Counted from the first letter of the stretch, positions 46,653 through 57,300 are shown. The stretch is DNA of 64,000 nucleotides from Bacillus pumilus (GCF_003431975.1 NZ_CP027116.1:2914001-2978000), one strand, 5' to 3'. Program-made: numbers and translations. Notes: a model not told the origin generated them from the sequence alone.

Positions 46653-47021
46653 TTAGGCTTCTATATACTCCTGCGTCGCTAATTTATACCATTGCTGTTT
46701 TTTCGCATCAAGTGCAGCTCTCTTAATGCAGCTTTACCTATAGCAGGAGAGTAACTACCCCAAGCATAAAACAAGCAGGCACCTAACGATTTAATCTCAT
46801 TATAAATATTACTGCCAGCTTGAATATTAACCAGCTGTAATCCATTATCATTCGTCATTTTATATACCTGAGATTGGTTCCATTTCCGCTTTAGCTACAT
46901 GAATTGTTGAATCATTTTCATTAATAACCTTCATCATGTCATTTAACAGACCTGTATGGGCTTTATCACTAGTTTTGAAAATACGTGGTGTCTTTAACTC
47001 CTTGTGATTCTTCTGTCCCAT
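46653..47021 (-). pseudogene. Decayed third tail-fibre gene
   Basis: Starts at ATG 47021 with FKTSDKAHTGLLNDMMKVINEND, parallel to the N-termini of the two intact fibre genes. The first frame stops at 46860 after 53 residues. A shifted frame then reads KWNQSQVYKMTNDNGLQLVN, parallel to KWNDSQSYKITADSGRQLIN of the intact fibre 2, and a second shift near 46720 restores ALDAKKQQWYKLATQEYIEA to the stop at 46653. Two frameshifts and heavy shortening mark it as broken. Confidence 0.8.
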
Positions 47022-47032
47022 TGTTCATGGGA

Positions 47033-48163
47033 TTATCTTGTACTGAACTTAAAACCAAATGTAATAAACTCCGTGGGATTAGCATTATTTGAAGATGATT
47101 GCACACATACATTCCCATTCTTATCTATTAAGGTGCGATGGAATTGAGGTACTCCTGGTGTCCCTATACTTGAAGCGATTCCCACAAAATGGATCGCTTG
47201 CTGCGGTCGATATTCTTCAGGCAAGATAAACACTGGGTTATTTCCTAAAATTCCACCTTTTATAGCACCCACGATCTCAACTTCCCCCAAGAGATTCTTT
47301 CGATATTTTACTGGCAAATTAATAGGGTCATATTCCTTCCAATTGCCTTTAATTTCTTTAGGTGTTTCCCAAGAACCTTCTAATACATCTGATAGCGTGA
47401 TTTGCTTCTCCCACGGTGTCCATGATTGTGCATTGTGTCTAAGAACTCTAAAGTATGTGTTCTTCCCATAAACAGACTCGTATGCTATTTGCACTAATGT
47501 AGTACCATAACTCATGACGAGCAAAAACACTCGATTATAGGAAGGAGATGGACCGTTTACTCCAGTATTATATATAAGATACATCCCTGTCTCGGTAAGG
47601 GCATTGTAGTCTGTCTCGCTAGCAAATCCATGATAAAAGGGCTTTCCATCATCTTGAGTGATTTTTACTAATTGACCGTTATCCCATCTGTTTCTATCTC
47701 TTTCTGTAGGCAGCTTTGTCCAAGTAATCGACATATGTCCGGTATGATAATAGAAAAAATAAGCATTACCTGAACTATCGATTGCAAAGCCGGAGCCAAT
47801 ATTTTCTTGGCCTACTGTCTGCAGCCCCCTGATTGAGACATTCGATGAGGCTGGAGAATCCTCCACGCCAGCAGCTGCATAAAATGTACATGTTCCTTTA
47901 TCTTTTATCGCATCAAATATTCTGCCGTCAGCAGACACATTAATAAGCTGTCTCCCACTATCTGCAGTGATCTTATAACTCTGGGAATCATTCCATTTTT
48001 TCTTTTCTGCTTCAGATGCGTGTACTCTCGCATCATTTGTATGTTTCAAAAATTGCTCTATTAATCCATGATCATTTTCAAGAAGTACTTTGACCATGTC
48101 ATTAAACAAATCAGCATGTGCTTTATCATTTACTTCAAAAGGTTTTGGTTCTTTTATTTCCAT
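47033..48163 (-). CDS. Phage tail fibre / receptor-binding protein 2
   Basis: A 376-residue protein. The first about 45 residues (MEIKEPKPFEVNDKAHADL then FNDMVKVLLENDHG) resemble fibre 1 and the decayed copy and are probably the baseplate attachment part. KWNDSQSYKIT and repeated pyocin-knob-like sequences (DALTETGMYLIYNTG, SWTPWEKQ) follow, then a C-terminal beta domain (EVEIVGAIKGGILGNNPVFILPEEYRP). It should bind the host surface. AAAGGAG precedes ATG 48163. Confidence 0.8.
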   Translation of the reverse strand: MEIKEPKPFEVNDKAHADLFNDMVKVLLENDHGLIEQFLKHTNDARVHASEAEKKKWNDSQSYKITADSGRQLINVSADGRIFDAIKDKGTCTFYAAAGVEDSPASSNVSIRGLQTVGQENIGSGFAIDSSGNAYFFYYHTGHMSITWTKLPTERDRNRWDNGQLVKITQDDGKPFYHGFASETDYNALTETGMYLIYNTGVNGPSPSYNRVFLLVMSYGTTLVQIAYESVYGKNTYFRVLRHNAQSWTPWEKQITLSDVLEGSWETPKEIKGNWKEYDPINLPVKYRKNLLGEVEIVGAIKGGILGNNPVFILPEEYRPQQAIHFVGIASSIGTPGVPQFHRTLIDKNGNVCVQSSSNNANPTEFITFGFKFSTR

Positions 48164-48170
48164 TCAGTTT

Positions 48171-48344
48171 TCACTCCTTTGCTTTGATGCTTGTTTCCAT
48201 TTCTTGCAGCTGCTCTAGAGTGAGCATCCTTTGCTCATATCCTTTTTTTAAATCTTCCATTGAACAATCACCTAATTCCACTGCTTGTTTGATCAATTCA
48301 GGGGTCACCCATTTAAAATATAATGCCATTACCCAATAATTCAT
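48171..48344 (-). CDS. xkdX: XkdX-family small phage protein
   Basis: A 57-residue protein, MNYWVMALYFKWVTPELIK then QAVELGDCSMEDLKKGYEQ and a helical tail. Size and position after xkdW match XkdX of PBSX. Its start overlaps the xkdW stop by four bases (ATGA). Confidence 0.75.
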   Translation of the reverse strand: MNYWVMALYFKWVTPELIKQAVELGDCSMEDLKKGYEQRMLTLEQLQEMETSIKAKE

Positions 48345-48670
48345 GATTCACTCTCTCCTTTATATAAAAGGACCTCATTTTTTAGCGCTTTTAGTTCGTT
48401 TGTTAGATGTTCACATTGTTGTTCAAGCTGTTTTCTCATTAGCTTTTCTTTGGCTACTTCTTGTGCAAGATAATCTAGCGGAAGAGGTGGTTGATACCTT
48501 GGATTCATTTGAGACTCCTCCCACCATTCTTTCAATTCTTCTGCCGTTGGCTTTGACACATCTAGATGCCACTCGTTGATATACGAACCGTCTCCATCAT
48601 TTCTAAGTTCAAAATCCTTTTGCGGGTCGGCATCGGGGTATTTATATTTAATGGCTTCATATAGAATCAT
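48341..48670 (-). CDS. xkdW: XkdW-like phage protein
   Basis: A 109-residue protein: MILYEAIKYKYPDADPQKDFELRNDGDG at the start and a coiled coil at the end (AKEKLMRKQLEQQCEHLTNELKALKNEV). Similar to XkdW of PBSX, possibly a fibre chaperone, but unproven. ATG 48670 is chosen as GGAGG lies six bases upstream; the frame is open 12 codons further. Confidence 0.78.
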   Translation of the reverse strand: MILYEAIKYKYPDADPQKDFELRNDGDGSYINEWHLDVSKPTAEELKEWWEESQMNPRYQPPLPLDYLAQEVAKEKLMRKQLEQQCEHLTNELKALKNEVLLYKGESES

Positions 48671-48680
48671 TCGAATCCTC

Positions 48681-49559
48681 CTATACTCTTGGGAAATTTC
48701 GTCCACCTATTTCTGTAATATCGAAATAATTGTACCAGCCTGGGTTATTTGATATATAACGATCGGAATTTCCCGCATATTCTATATACATGTAAATTTC
48801 AATGTAATCTCCTTTATTCGCAGGCACATTTGCTGTCCCATATAGACCTATATCAAGTTTTGCCTTTTCTGAGGGTGTAGCTGGGAGATGTCTATAATGT
48901 GAAATGTTTTTATAATTTTTCCCATTTAAAAAGATAGACAGTTCAAAATTTGCATACATTTGAACCGTTTCTAAATAGACTCCAGCGTTTATTAAGTACA
49001 TTCCGTTTTCTGGGCATATGAAACGACTGTCTTTTATATCAAAATGATTGTGACTGTCTTTTATTTTTCGATTAAATAAGATTTTTTGTCTTTCAGCATT
49101 ATTAAGCAATTGCTTACCAGTTGTACCAATGTTCGTATGAAGGAAACCAGAAAGTTTGTGCCAAGCGGTCCAACCTGACCCAGTCCACCAATGCCTGCAC
49201 CAAACTCCCGTACTATCAAAATAATTACCAGCTTCGTTTCCTGTGCCATAATAATATTGTACAAAACGAAAATTACTGATTTTCTCATTCTTTACAAAGC
49301 CATATCTCGTAGGATATCCAGTATCATTCGCTTGTCCAATATCCATGAACGTAATGCCAATTGGATATTCCTCTCCACTGACTGTTGCATCTTGAATAGC
49401 TTGATCGCCTGTTAGCTTAAATAAGCTCTCATTTGTGATTCCTTCTATCTGTTGACTGAGCGCATTGTCATTCTCTACGAGTGTGTCGACCATTCGGTTA
49501 AATAAGCTGGCATGTGCTTTGTCAGAGGTTTCAAACGGTAAAGGTGATTTGATGTCCAT
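48681..49559 (-). CDS. Phage tail fibre / receptor-binding protein 1
   Basis: A 292-residue protein beginning MDIKSPLPFETSDKAHASLFNRMVDTLVEND, the shared attachment segment. A central knob (YPTRYGFVKNEKISNFRFVQYYYGTG to WTGSGWTAWHKL) is followed by a C1q/TNF-like C-terminal beta domain (GMYLINAGVYLETVQMYANFELSIFLNG). Position of XkdV. ATG 49559 is chosen as GGAGG lies eight bases upstream. Confidence 0.8.
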   Translation of the reverse strand: MDIKSPLPFETSDKAHASLFNRMVDTLVENDNALSQQIEGITNESLFKLTGDQAIQDATVSGEEYPIGITFMDIGQANDTGYPTRYGFVKNEKISNFRFVQYYYGTGNEAGNYFDSTGVWCRHWWTGSGWTAWHKLSGFLHTNIGTTGKQLLNNAERQKILFNRKIKDSHNHFDIKDSRFICPENGMYLINAGVYLETVQMYANFELSIFLNGKNYKNISHYRHLPATPSEKAKLDIGLYGTANVPANKGDYIEIYMYIEYAGNSDRYISNNPGWYNYFDITEIGGRNFPRV

Positions 49560-49573
49560 TTCATTCTCCTCCA

Positions 49574-49957
49574 TTAATAAATATCATCAATCTCAAATAC
49601 AAATTCAATGTCGCCGTCTTTTTGTTTGTCTGTCATGGTTCGGATGGCCGTGAATTTGCCGGCTTCGTCGACAAGGGCTAGTTCGTTGATCACTTCTCCT
49701 GCTAGTTCTCCTTCAGCGATCGTGCAGGTGTAGCGGATTTTTGCTGGTTCCATGAAGGTAAATGAATCAATCTCTTTTTGGACCAGCTCTTTTTTGAGTT
49801 TTTGTTCAGTACCGTCTAGTGAGATCGGTTTCCCATCCTTCGTCCCGCCATTTCCAAATGCCATTTTGACGACTTTTGTGAGTTTTGTTCCTTCTGCTCT
49901 TGCCTTTGCCATTTGTTGACGAGCATATAGTGTTGTTACGGTTAATTGATCAGCCAT
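49574..49957 (-). CDS. Phage tail-collar / fibre-connecting protein
   Basis: A 127-residue protein: MADQLTVTTLYARQQMAKARAEGTKLT at the start, GNGGTKDGKPISLDGTEQKLK and IRYTCTIAEGELAGEVINELALVDEAG, the pattern of phage tail fibre N-terminal (tail-collar) proteins. It lies between the XkdU-like baseplate gene and the fibres and probably joins them. GGAGGAT precedes ATG 49957. Confidence 0.75.
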   Translation of the reverse strand: MADQLTVTTLYARQQMAKARAEGTKLTKVVKMAFGNGGTKDGKPISLDGTEQKLKKELVQKEIDSFTFMEPAKIRYTCTIAEGELAGEVINELALVDEAGKFTAIRTMTDKQKDGDIEFVFEIDDIY

Positions 49958-49968
49958 TGTGATCCTCC

Positions 49969-50892
49969 TTATAGTTCTATTTTTTGAGAAGTAGCTGCTA
50001 GCATTTTTGATCCGTCCAGCGGAACAGATCCATCGAGAATCCAGTAATGATCCTTGATCAGTAAGCTTCCACCCTGCTCAGTTTGGACATGTACTGGCAG
50101 ACGGAACGTCATCTTCTTCTTGGTTTGATGCTGGAGCTGATTTTTTGTGCGTAATGTCAATGCCGTTCCTTGCTTCGTTTCATGTACCGCTCCAGTCATG
50201 ACATAATTCATTCGATATGCGTTCTCTGAACTATGCTGAAGCGGCATTCTCAACTTCAACGAATGCCGAAAACGAGTCGGAACCTCTGTTGTACCTCTTG
50301 TCCCGCTCAGATAAAACGTACCATTTAATAAAAATTCACCATTGAGTAAAATCGGGATATGATCGAAAAAACCCACTCTGCTTCGCAGTGTGAGCCTCCC
50401 TTGATGATCATTTTTTTCATGTACGTCAGTATGATGAAAAGCAGTAAACGTATAAGCTAAATGCGCTGGCTTTAGCGTTTCAAGTATTTCTACAATATAT
50501 CTAGTATTTTGTAGGTCATCTAGGTTCACACGTAAGGCAAAATGATAGCGATTGGTGGTGAGACGGATGATGGCACTCGGATTTTTGAGAAAGCGATTCA
50601 CCGATTTTTCTAATGAAAGATATGTGATCGGCGGAATGTTCGACATCATATTGAGTAAGCGTGCCCTGCGAAGTTCAATGGAATCATCTGATTCTCGCTG
50701 CACTTTCAGCATTCTTTCCCATCTATTCAATCCCCATGTCGCTGTCAAAGGGAAGAACTGATCCGTTAAATCGAAAATGGATTCATCCAATTGCTCAAAC
50801 TCCGGTGCTTCTGTTCTGAGTAAATGATCTACTTCATAAATTTCTGTAAAATACGGCGGCAAGTAGTTTTTCATTTCATCCAGTTTGCTCAA
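49969..50892 (-). CDS. xkdU: XkdU-like baseplate protein (YmfQ/DUF2313), extended
   Basis: A 307-residue protein. Residues 1-155 are the DUF2313/YmfQ domain (MKNYLPPYFTEIYEVDHLLR, TWGLNRWERMLKVQRESDDSIELRRARLL). The remaining about 150 residues are a beta-rich extension with LLNGEFLLNGTFYLSGTRG and ILDGSVPLDGSKML, absent from the shorter PBSX form as I recall it. Starts 17 bases inside the xkdT end. Confidence 0.82.
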   Translation of the reverse strand: MSKLDEMKNYLPPYFTEIYEVDHLLRTEAPEFEQLDESIFDLTDQFFPLTATWGLNRWERMLKVQRESDDSIELRRARLLNMMSNIPPITYLSLEKSVNRFLKNPSAIIRLTTNRYHFALRVNLDDLQNTRYIVEILETLKPAHLAYTFTAFHHTDVHEKNDHQGRLTLRSRVGFFDHIPILLNGEFLLNGTFYLSGTRGTTEVPTRFRHSLKLRMPLQHSSENAYRMNYVMTGAVHETKQGTALTLRTKNQLQHQTKKKMTFRLPVHVQTEQGGSLLIKDHYWILDGSVPLDGSKMLAATSQKIEL

Positions 50893-51925
50893 TAACCTTC
50901 ACCTGCCTTAGACGCGGTATCTCAATGTCTTGTAACACTAAGTTTTTTGACTCCCCATTCAATAACACGTTTGCATAATCTGATACACTTTCTGAATGGT
51001 ACAGAATATCATTTAAGGCAGACATTCGAATGGTGCTTTTTTCAAATGCGATTGATTTCAACAGCGCTTTGACCTTTTCTTCTATTTCTTTCTGCGCACC
51101 TTCAAGGGTCCAGTCCATTTGAAGTTCGACGGCTACTTCTATGTCAATATCCAGCCATTTTGCGCTTTCGACGGTTGCTTTTGAACCGATAGGCGCTTGT
51201 CCTTCTCCTTCGCCTGGCACTGGGTCAATATATTCCTGTACTCTTTTAACAAGAAGATCGGATGCAACATCTAGATTGCCGTCTGTGATGACAATTTTGA
51301 CCGTTCCTTCTCCATTCCAAAGTGGGAACACTTTCGCTCTGCCAACCCCAGTTACTTCCTCAGCCCACTTTTTATAATGCGCCCTGTTGGCACTGACAGC
51401 CTCCCGCCTAGCACGTATTAAGTAGCGATCATATAACGAAGCGTCATCTTCTTCCTCTTGTCCTGGTATCATCAAATCTTTCATGGTAACCGATTCAAGC
51501 CCTGGAATTGTATCAAGTGAGAGCAGCGGCTGATCTGTTATTTGAACATTGCCGGCTCTGCCAGGTGTCTCGCATTCCAGTGTGCCATCCTTTGAATATT
51601 GGAAATAAACATCTTCAATAAAAAAACGTGAGCCAGTGGGAATGTTGATATTCTCTGGCTGAATAGCCGCTGACCAAACCGCTCTAGTCGCTGTTTTTCT
51701 TTCAATCCCTACTTCAGCAGCCCGTCGATCTAGAAATTCTCCTTGTGCTGTATCTGCAAAAACCAGCTCGAACACTTGATCAAGCCAAATATAGGACTGG
51801 GCCAGTTCAGCAGCAGCAGGTGCCAAGGCATTCCAAATGACGCTGTTTTCTCTTTTATCTATGTCATCTGGCAGTCTGTCTAGCATTCTTTCCATTAATG
51901 CTTCATACGTTTGTTCCTCAAACAT
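50876..51925 (-). CDS. xkdT: Baseplate J-like protein XkdT
   Basis: About 349 residues of the baseplate J (gpJ/XkdT) family: [28 protein letters not shown] at the start, [16 protein letters not shown] and [26 protein letters not shown]. It forms the baseplate wedge of the contractile tail. ATG 51925 lies inside the end of xkdS; GAGGTGATGGA serves as the ribosome site. Confidence 0.9.
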   Translation of the reverse strand: MFEEQTYEALMERMLDRLPDDIDKRENSVIWNALAPAAAELAQSYIWLDQVFELVFADTAQGEFLDRRAAEVGIERKTATRAVWSAAIQPENINIPTGSRFFIEDVYFQYSKDGTLECETPGRAGNVQITDQPLLSLDTIPGLESVTMKDLMIPGQEEEDDASLYDRYLIRARREAVSANRAHYKKWAEEVTGVGRAKVFPLWNGEGTVKIVITDGNLDVASDLLVKRVQEYIDPVPGEGEGQAPIGSKATVESAKWLDIDIEVAVELQMDWTLEGAQKEIEEKVKALLKSIAFEKSTIRMSALNDILYHSESVSDYANVLLNGESKNLVLQDIEIPRLRQVKVIEQTG

Positions 51926-52340
51926 CACCCTCCATCACCTCCTCTATTTCTAATGTGCCCTCATCTGTGACAATCGCTAGTTTGACATGAAACGAATCAT
52001 TTTGCTTTGTGACCTCTAACTCTTCAATATGATCAATCCGTTCGTCCACAATCAGTGCTTCTTCTAGCAGCCTCGGAATCTCCATTTCTTTGTATTCATC
52101 CGTGGCTTCTGTATCCGTCAATAGCTCCTGAATTTCAGTACCAATGTCATGGCTGTAGATCGGATGTGCATACCGCTCTGTCCTAAGTGTCATATAAACG
52201 AATTGCCGGATGGCCTCAATACCTGAAATGGTTTCTCCTGTTAGTCTGCCAGTTTCAACATCTATTCGATATGTCGTCGAGGTTTCCACCTCTTCGTCTT
52301 CTTCTGTTTCCTCGATTTCTTCTTCTGGTGAAAGTGCCAC
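51918..52340 (-). CDS. xkdS: XkdS-like phage protein (DUF2634)
   Basis: About 140 residues: acidic start ([16 protein letters not shown]) then a gp25-like fold ([35 protein letters not shown]), typical of DUF2634/XkdS, a sheath initiator-like baseplate part. GTG 52340 has GGAGG eight bases upstream and is preferred; ATG 52346 is closer to the ribosome site than usual. Confidence 0.85.
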   Translation of the reverse strand: MALSPEEEIEETEEDEEVETSTTYRIDVETGRLTGETISGIEAIRQFVYMTLRTERYAHPIYSHDIGTEIQELLTDTEATDEYKEMEIPRLLEEALIVDERIDHIEELEVTKQNDSFHVKLAIVTDEGTLEIEEVMEGDV

Positions 52341-52354
52341 GTTCATCACCTCCC

Positions 52355-52621
52355 TTACAATTTGTCGATGATGTAGAAGGATTGACCTCCTGCCATTGCC
52401 AGCACCATGATGCTGTCTCCTCTTTTCAGTTCATCATCCTCGCCCTTATTTAGACGCTTTGGCCAAATCAGCAATTCTTCGGGAATGACAAGCTTATGGT
52501 TTTCATTTAATCGGATGTTTACAGGAGAAACTGCCGTGACTTCTCCAACTACCAGATCAATTGGAGAGGCGGCATCTACAGCATTCACTGCTAATCGCTT
52601 AATCGCTTCACTTAACCTCAC
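52355..52621 (-). CDS. xkdR: XkdR-like phage protein (DUF2577)
   Basis: An 88-residue protein, [30 protein letters not shown] then [21 protein letters not shown] and [21 protein letters not shown], the DUF2577 family, a small OB-like baseplate part. GTG 52621 overlaps the xkdQ stop by four bases. Confidence 0.85.
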   Translation of the reverse strand: MRLSEAIKRLAVNAVDAASPIDLVVGEVTAVSPVNIRLNENHKLVIPEELLIWPKRLNKGEDDELKRGDSIMVLAMAGGQSFYIIDKL

Positions 52622-53628
52622 GCTTGATCACCCTTTGGCATGGAATTTTTTTCAACGACATCAATCGTCATGGTGTGCTTTATCCCACTGAATTCATGTT
52701 TGTCTTGATCGATCCAGTAGGTTTTTTTCATGTTGATTTCAGGGATTTTCAAATAGATTGGAAGACCGCTTTGCAGTTCAGGAATGCCTAGCGCTTGTAT
52801 GCTTTTGACTTCTTGTTTCACGCCTTTTTTCTCTGCGAGCCGTACTTTCGCTCTTTTTTGCAGCTGCGGCTGGTTGATTTGGCCTGTCACCGTCTCAACA
52901 TGCTGTAAAATACCGTATTTACTCTGACCTGCTTTATCCTGTTCGATCACCACCATATCTGATTTGCTGCCTTTTTTCTTATTCTTCCCTTGTTCATCTG
53001 CAGACGTTCGCAACTTGACACGAGTGGCTGTTTCTTCAATCGAAGTGCTGTACTGGTAACCAATGAGATTGACCCCTGATTCAATGACCCATACGTCCTC
53101 TGGATCTGGCCAAGCTCTAAGCCCCATTTTTCCTTTAGCTGAATAGATTTGATAGTTTCTGCCGGTTTGCCGCTTTGTTTCTTTTAACGCTTTCAGAATC
53201 ATGTCATATAAACTCGTATCATTTTTAAACACGAGTGATTTTATGACATGCCCTGTATTGGCGATGGAGGTCATTGGAATTTGAAAATCAGCGCCAATCC
53301 GTCTCAAGATTTGATCTGCTCTTTGTTTTGAAAAAACATAGACATCTTGGTTTTTCACCAAATATTGAAGCATATCGTATGCGGTAAAGGTCAGTTTCCC
53401 TTCAACAGGCGTTCGAGAAAACACAATGCCTCTGAACAGCTCTTTTCCTTTCCATTTAAAAAGAACCGTGTCTCCTTCTGAGACACGGTAATATGATTGA
53501 CTGCCTTGCTTTGTGATAATATTTGCCTGAATAGAGCGAGGGGCTTGATACCTTTGCCCCTGAAGTGTCACACTCTCTGTGACAAGCTCATACATGGTGC
53601 CGCTTCTGATGGCAAAAAGCTCGATCAA
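52618..53628 (-). CDS. xkdQ: XkdQ-like tail hub protein
   Basis: About 336 residues, gpD/gp44-like hub: VTESVTLQGQRYQAPRSIQANIITK, YRVSEGDTVLFKWKGKELFRGIVFSR and GVKQEVKSIQALGIPELQSGLPIYLKIPEI. It forms the tail hub around the spike. TTG 53628 is chosen because GGGGGG lies six bases upstream; the open frame continues 17 codons into the xkdP end. Confidence 0.85.
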   Translation of the reverse strand: MIELFAIRSGTMYELVTESVTLQGQRYQAPRSIQANIITKQGSQSYYRVSEGDTVLFKWKGKELFRGIVFSRTPVEGKLTFTAYDMLQYLVKNQDVYVFSKQRADQILRRIGADFQIPMTSIANTGHVIKSLVFKNDTSLYDMILKALKETKRQTGRNYQIYSAKGKMGLRAWPDPEDVWVIESGVNLIGYQYSTSIEETATRVKLRTSADEQGKNKKKGSKSDMVVIEQDKAGQSKYGILQHVETVTGQINQPQLQKRAKVRLAEKKGVKQEVKSIQALGIPELQSGLPIYLKIPEINMKKTYWIDQDKHEFSGIKHTMTIDVVEKNSMPKGDQA

Positions 53629-53639
53629 TGCCAGCCCCC

Positions 53640-54308
53640 CTATTTTGGTATTTTTAACTTTTGTCCTGGGAAAATCCAATGCCCTGGCTGCTTAATATTG
53701 CGTTTGCTTCGTTTAATCATCGCTGCTTTATTGGCATTCCAAATACGTCGCCATTTTGTACTGTCGCCATAAAACCTGCCCGAAATGGCCCATAGAGTAT
53801 CTCCTTTTTTAACGGTGTACATTTTTGGTGGTGTTTTTGAAGGCCTTTTCTTTTTCGTTTGTTTTGCTTTTTTCTTTCGTTTGATTTTCCTAGGCGATGC
53901 GGTTTTATATTCCTTTAACTCGATTGTAAATTCACGATCGCCAATGTCATATGACCCTTCTTTGTGAGTGAAGCTTTCAATGCTGCACGTCATATTGATT
54001 TTTGTCCCAGTTACAATCAGCCGCACGGACTTCTTTGAACGCATCATTCGTTCAATTTTCGCTATCGCATTCTCTGGTGAAGGAATGCTTTTATATTCAG
54101 CAATTGGCGAATATTTCTTAGGAAATAATGAAGTAAATGATACTTGTTTAGCCGATGGGACATCAATAAAGGTCAGTTCTCCAAAAGAGGCGACCTTTAC
54201 CGTTTCATTTTGTACGTTATTTGTGATTTCAAGTTCGGATGGAAGGACAGGGAATCGCAACTTGTCCTTTCCTTGGGAAATCCACAATTGATAAACAGAT
54301 TTACCCAT
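53640..54308 (-). CDS. xkdP: LysM-containing tail protein XkdP
   Basis: A 222-residue protein: N-terminal tail domain ([23 protein letters not shown]), a lysine-rich linker ([19 protein letters not shown]) and a C-terminal LysM ([33 protein letters not shown] to GQKLKIPK). gp53-like proteins link the tape measure to the hub. ATG 54308 overlaps the tape-measure stop by eight bases. Confidence 0.9.
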   Translation of the reverse strand: MGKSVYQLWISQGKDKLRFPVLPSELEITNNVQNETVKVASFGELTFIDVPSAKQVSFTSLFPKKYSPIAEYKSIPSPENAIAKIERMMRSKKSVRLIVTGTKINMTCSIESFTHKEGSYDIGDREFTIELKEYKTASPRKIKRKKKAKQTKKKRPSKTPPKMYTVKKGDTLWAISGRFYGDSTKWRRIWNANKAAMIKRSKRNIKQPGHWIFPGQKLKIPK

Positions 54309-57300
54309 CGATCACGACCCCCTTCGTTCCTGTATGAAGCTCTACTTCCAGTTCATCTACGAGCATTTGTCTAATTTTTTCAACTAGAGATTGCTGATCC
54401 TGTCCATTATGGAAATGCTGATCACCATTGAATTGAATGGTGATTTGCTTATTCGCTGACGATGCTGCGCTACTAGAAGACTGAGCTGCGGTGACTTGCT
54501 GCATCTGTGATTCTGGTAAAGGAGCAGATGCATTTGCTGGATCATATACTTGCATCCCAAGTGCCTTGGCTGCCTGCGTTAATAAGTACCTGCCCCGAAT
54601 ACCTCTTTCTTCAGGAATAATCCATTCGCGTTTGTTTCCTTCACCGACTCTAGCAACTTGCTCCTGAGTAATCAGTCCACCATTTGCGTAGCCTTTATAA
54701 GGTCCGCCTCTTCTCATACTTCGTAAGCCCGGCGTATTGAAAACTGTTCCATATCTGCCCTTAATGTAGTTAATGGCTGCTACGGCATTATGAATTGGGT
54801 TCCAAATGTCATTCATGCCCTTGCCTTTATTGGAGTTAAACGTTGGCCCAATGGTTTGCATTAATCCTTTAGAAGGTGTTCCCTTTTTGGCGTTGGAATC
54901 CCATAAGTTGATTGCTCTCGGATTTCCACGTGACTCATGCTGCGCAATGGTCATCAGACCGGGAAGCCAGCTCATAGATGTGCCAGTTGCCATGATAGCC
55001 GCCATGAGCCATTGCTTCACATTAAGATTTGAAGCTCCCATGCCACTGAAGGCTCCAATTAATGAACCAGCCTGATTTTCAGCAAACTTTTTCACATCAA
55101 CTGAGTCGAGCCCTTTGACGACACCGATCGACGCAAATTTCCCAAGGCTCATCATGACGCGTGAAGGAGAATGAATGTCTAACTCATCTCTAAACGCCTG
55201 CTCTACTTTCTTCGCCATTTCTTTGGCGGCTTGTGTGACTTCACTTGCTTTCGAACGCATACCGCTGTTAAAGGCATCCATCATTCCAGAGCCCCAGCCT
55301 GGTGATTCCTGTTTTGCTTGTAGGAATGGCTGTTTGATTTGCTGGTCTACGTATTGGCTTGTACCAACTGATGTGGCATTTTGACCTGTGGCAAAACCAC
55401 TAACCGTTCCAGAACCCCAAGTTGGTGATGCTGTCATCACTTGTTGGTATGGTGCTTTTACACGACTTTGCAAAAAGTTGTCTGTTCCTGTTGGTGTCAC
55501 CTGCTGACCATTGGCAAAAGCAGCAACTGTTTGCTGACCATACTTACTTGAGTCTGAGGTCAATTGACCAAAAGGCTTTTGAATATTCTTTTGTTGCCAT
55601 TGCTCAAGTGAAATCACTTTATGATTTAATCCTTGTTCAAAATCGTTATTAAATTGCTCACCTATGCTGGAGGCTTGAATGTTCCCAGTCATCGAGACCG
55701 ATCCGTCTATTGAACTGACAGAAGATGATGAGGCTACAGCAGTAGAAGCTGGAGAGCTTGATACTTGATTTCCTGCCGCCCCGCTTGGCCCAACAGACAT
55801 TCCAAGATGAGAAGCAGCTTGAGCAAGCAGCATCTTCCCGCGTCCTCGGTTATTTTGTGTTGGAATAACAAATTCGTTACCGGCTTCCCCGATCCATGAT
55901 AAGGTTGGCTGGGTGATATAGCCGCCTGTGGCATTGTTATCAGGTTTTTTCTTCCCAACAATCCAATTGATGACTACATCTACAATACCGCCTGCTTTGT
56001 CAAAAATCTTTTTAACCCAACCAAACGCTGCAGAAAACCCATCACCAATAGCTTCTGCTACTTTTACAATCGGCTTCTGAATGTTGTCCTCAAACCATTT
56101 GGATAATCCATCCCATATATCTGTGACTACTTTATACGCTTCTTCGAACTTTTCCCCGAAACTGTCTTTAATGGTTCCTACAGTATCTACAAGTGGATTC
56201 CACACATTTTCCATAAACCATGTCGATACAACTCCAAAGATTGATTGTATCGTTTTCCATGCATTTGATAATGCTGTCCAAATCCCTTTAGCGACTGTAA
56301 CGACTGTGCTGCTTAGTGGTGTCCAAACGTTTTCAATAAACCAACCGGCAACTGCACTAAATGTTTCTTGAATCCATGTCCAAGCATTGACTAGACTTGA
56401 CCAGATGGTTGTTGCTACCGTAATGACTGTGTCGCTTAGTGGTGTCCAAACATTTTCAATAAACCAACCGGCAACTGTACTAAATGTTTCTTGAATCCAT
56501 GTCCAGGCATTGACTAAATTTGACCAGATGGTTGTTGCTACCGTAATGACTGTGTCGCTTAGTGGTGTCCAAACGTTTTCAATAAACCAGCCGGCAACTG
56601 CACTAAATGTTTCTTGAATCCATGTCCAGGCATTGACTAAATTTGACCAGATGGTTGTTGCTACCGTAATGACTGTGTCGCTTAGTGGTGTCCAAACATT
56701 TTCAGTGAACCAACTAGCGACTGTAGACCAAACTTCAACAATTTGATCTTTGATTTCAATTGCTTTTTGCCCAATCTTGTCAAATCCGCCGCCATCAAAC
56801 CATTTTCCAATCGTTTCACCGATTGATTCTCCGCCCATACTTCCAGCGATGCCGCCTACTAGACCACCGATGGCTGTACCTACCCCTGGAACTACACTTC
56901 CAATAGCTGCACCTGCTGCTGCACCTGCCATTCCGCCGGCGATGCCACCTCCAGTCGAACCGATCTTTTCACCAGCATTCTCTTTGTTCATACCAATTAG
57001 ATTTGTTGCACTAAGTACACTTCCTAGAATAGGTACTTTCTTTAATAACTTGCCGCTCCCTTTACCTATACTTTTCATCGCTTTCCCTAATCCACTTAAC
57101 CCCTTGCTACCTTTCACTAAACCTGTAAGTCCACCAGCTGAAGCTGCGATACCCGCACCTTTCTTTAGTCCATTAGGGATTTTACCAAATAATTTACCTG
57201 CATTAGTTTTCAGTTTGCCAAATCTACTTGGAGGTCTTCTATTCATTTCGGCCCTTGATGTAGCATTTGGATTTGTTGACTGTCTTGGTGAGCGACCATT

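Noticed and set aside
56200..56735. Regularly spaced repeats as a CRISPR array
   Set aside because: The 123-bp period is a multiple of three, the repeats are contiguous and coding, and there are no unique spacers.
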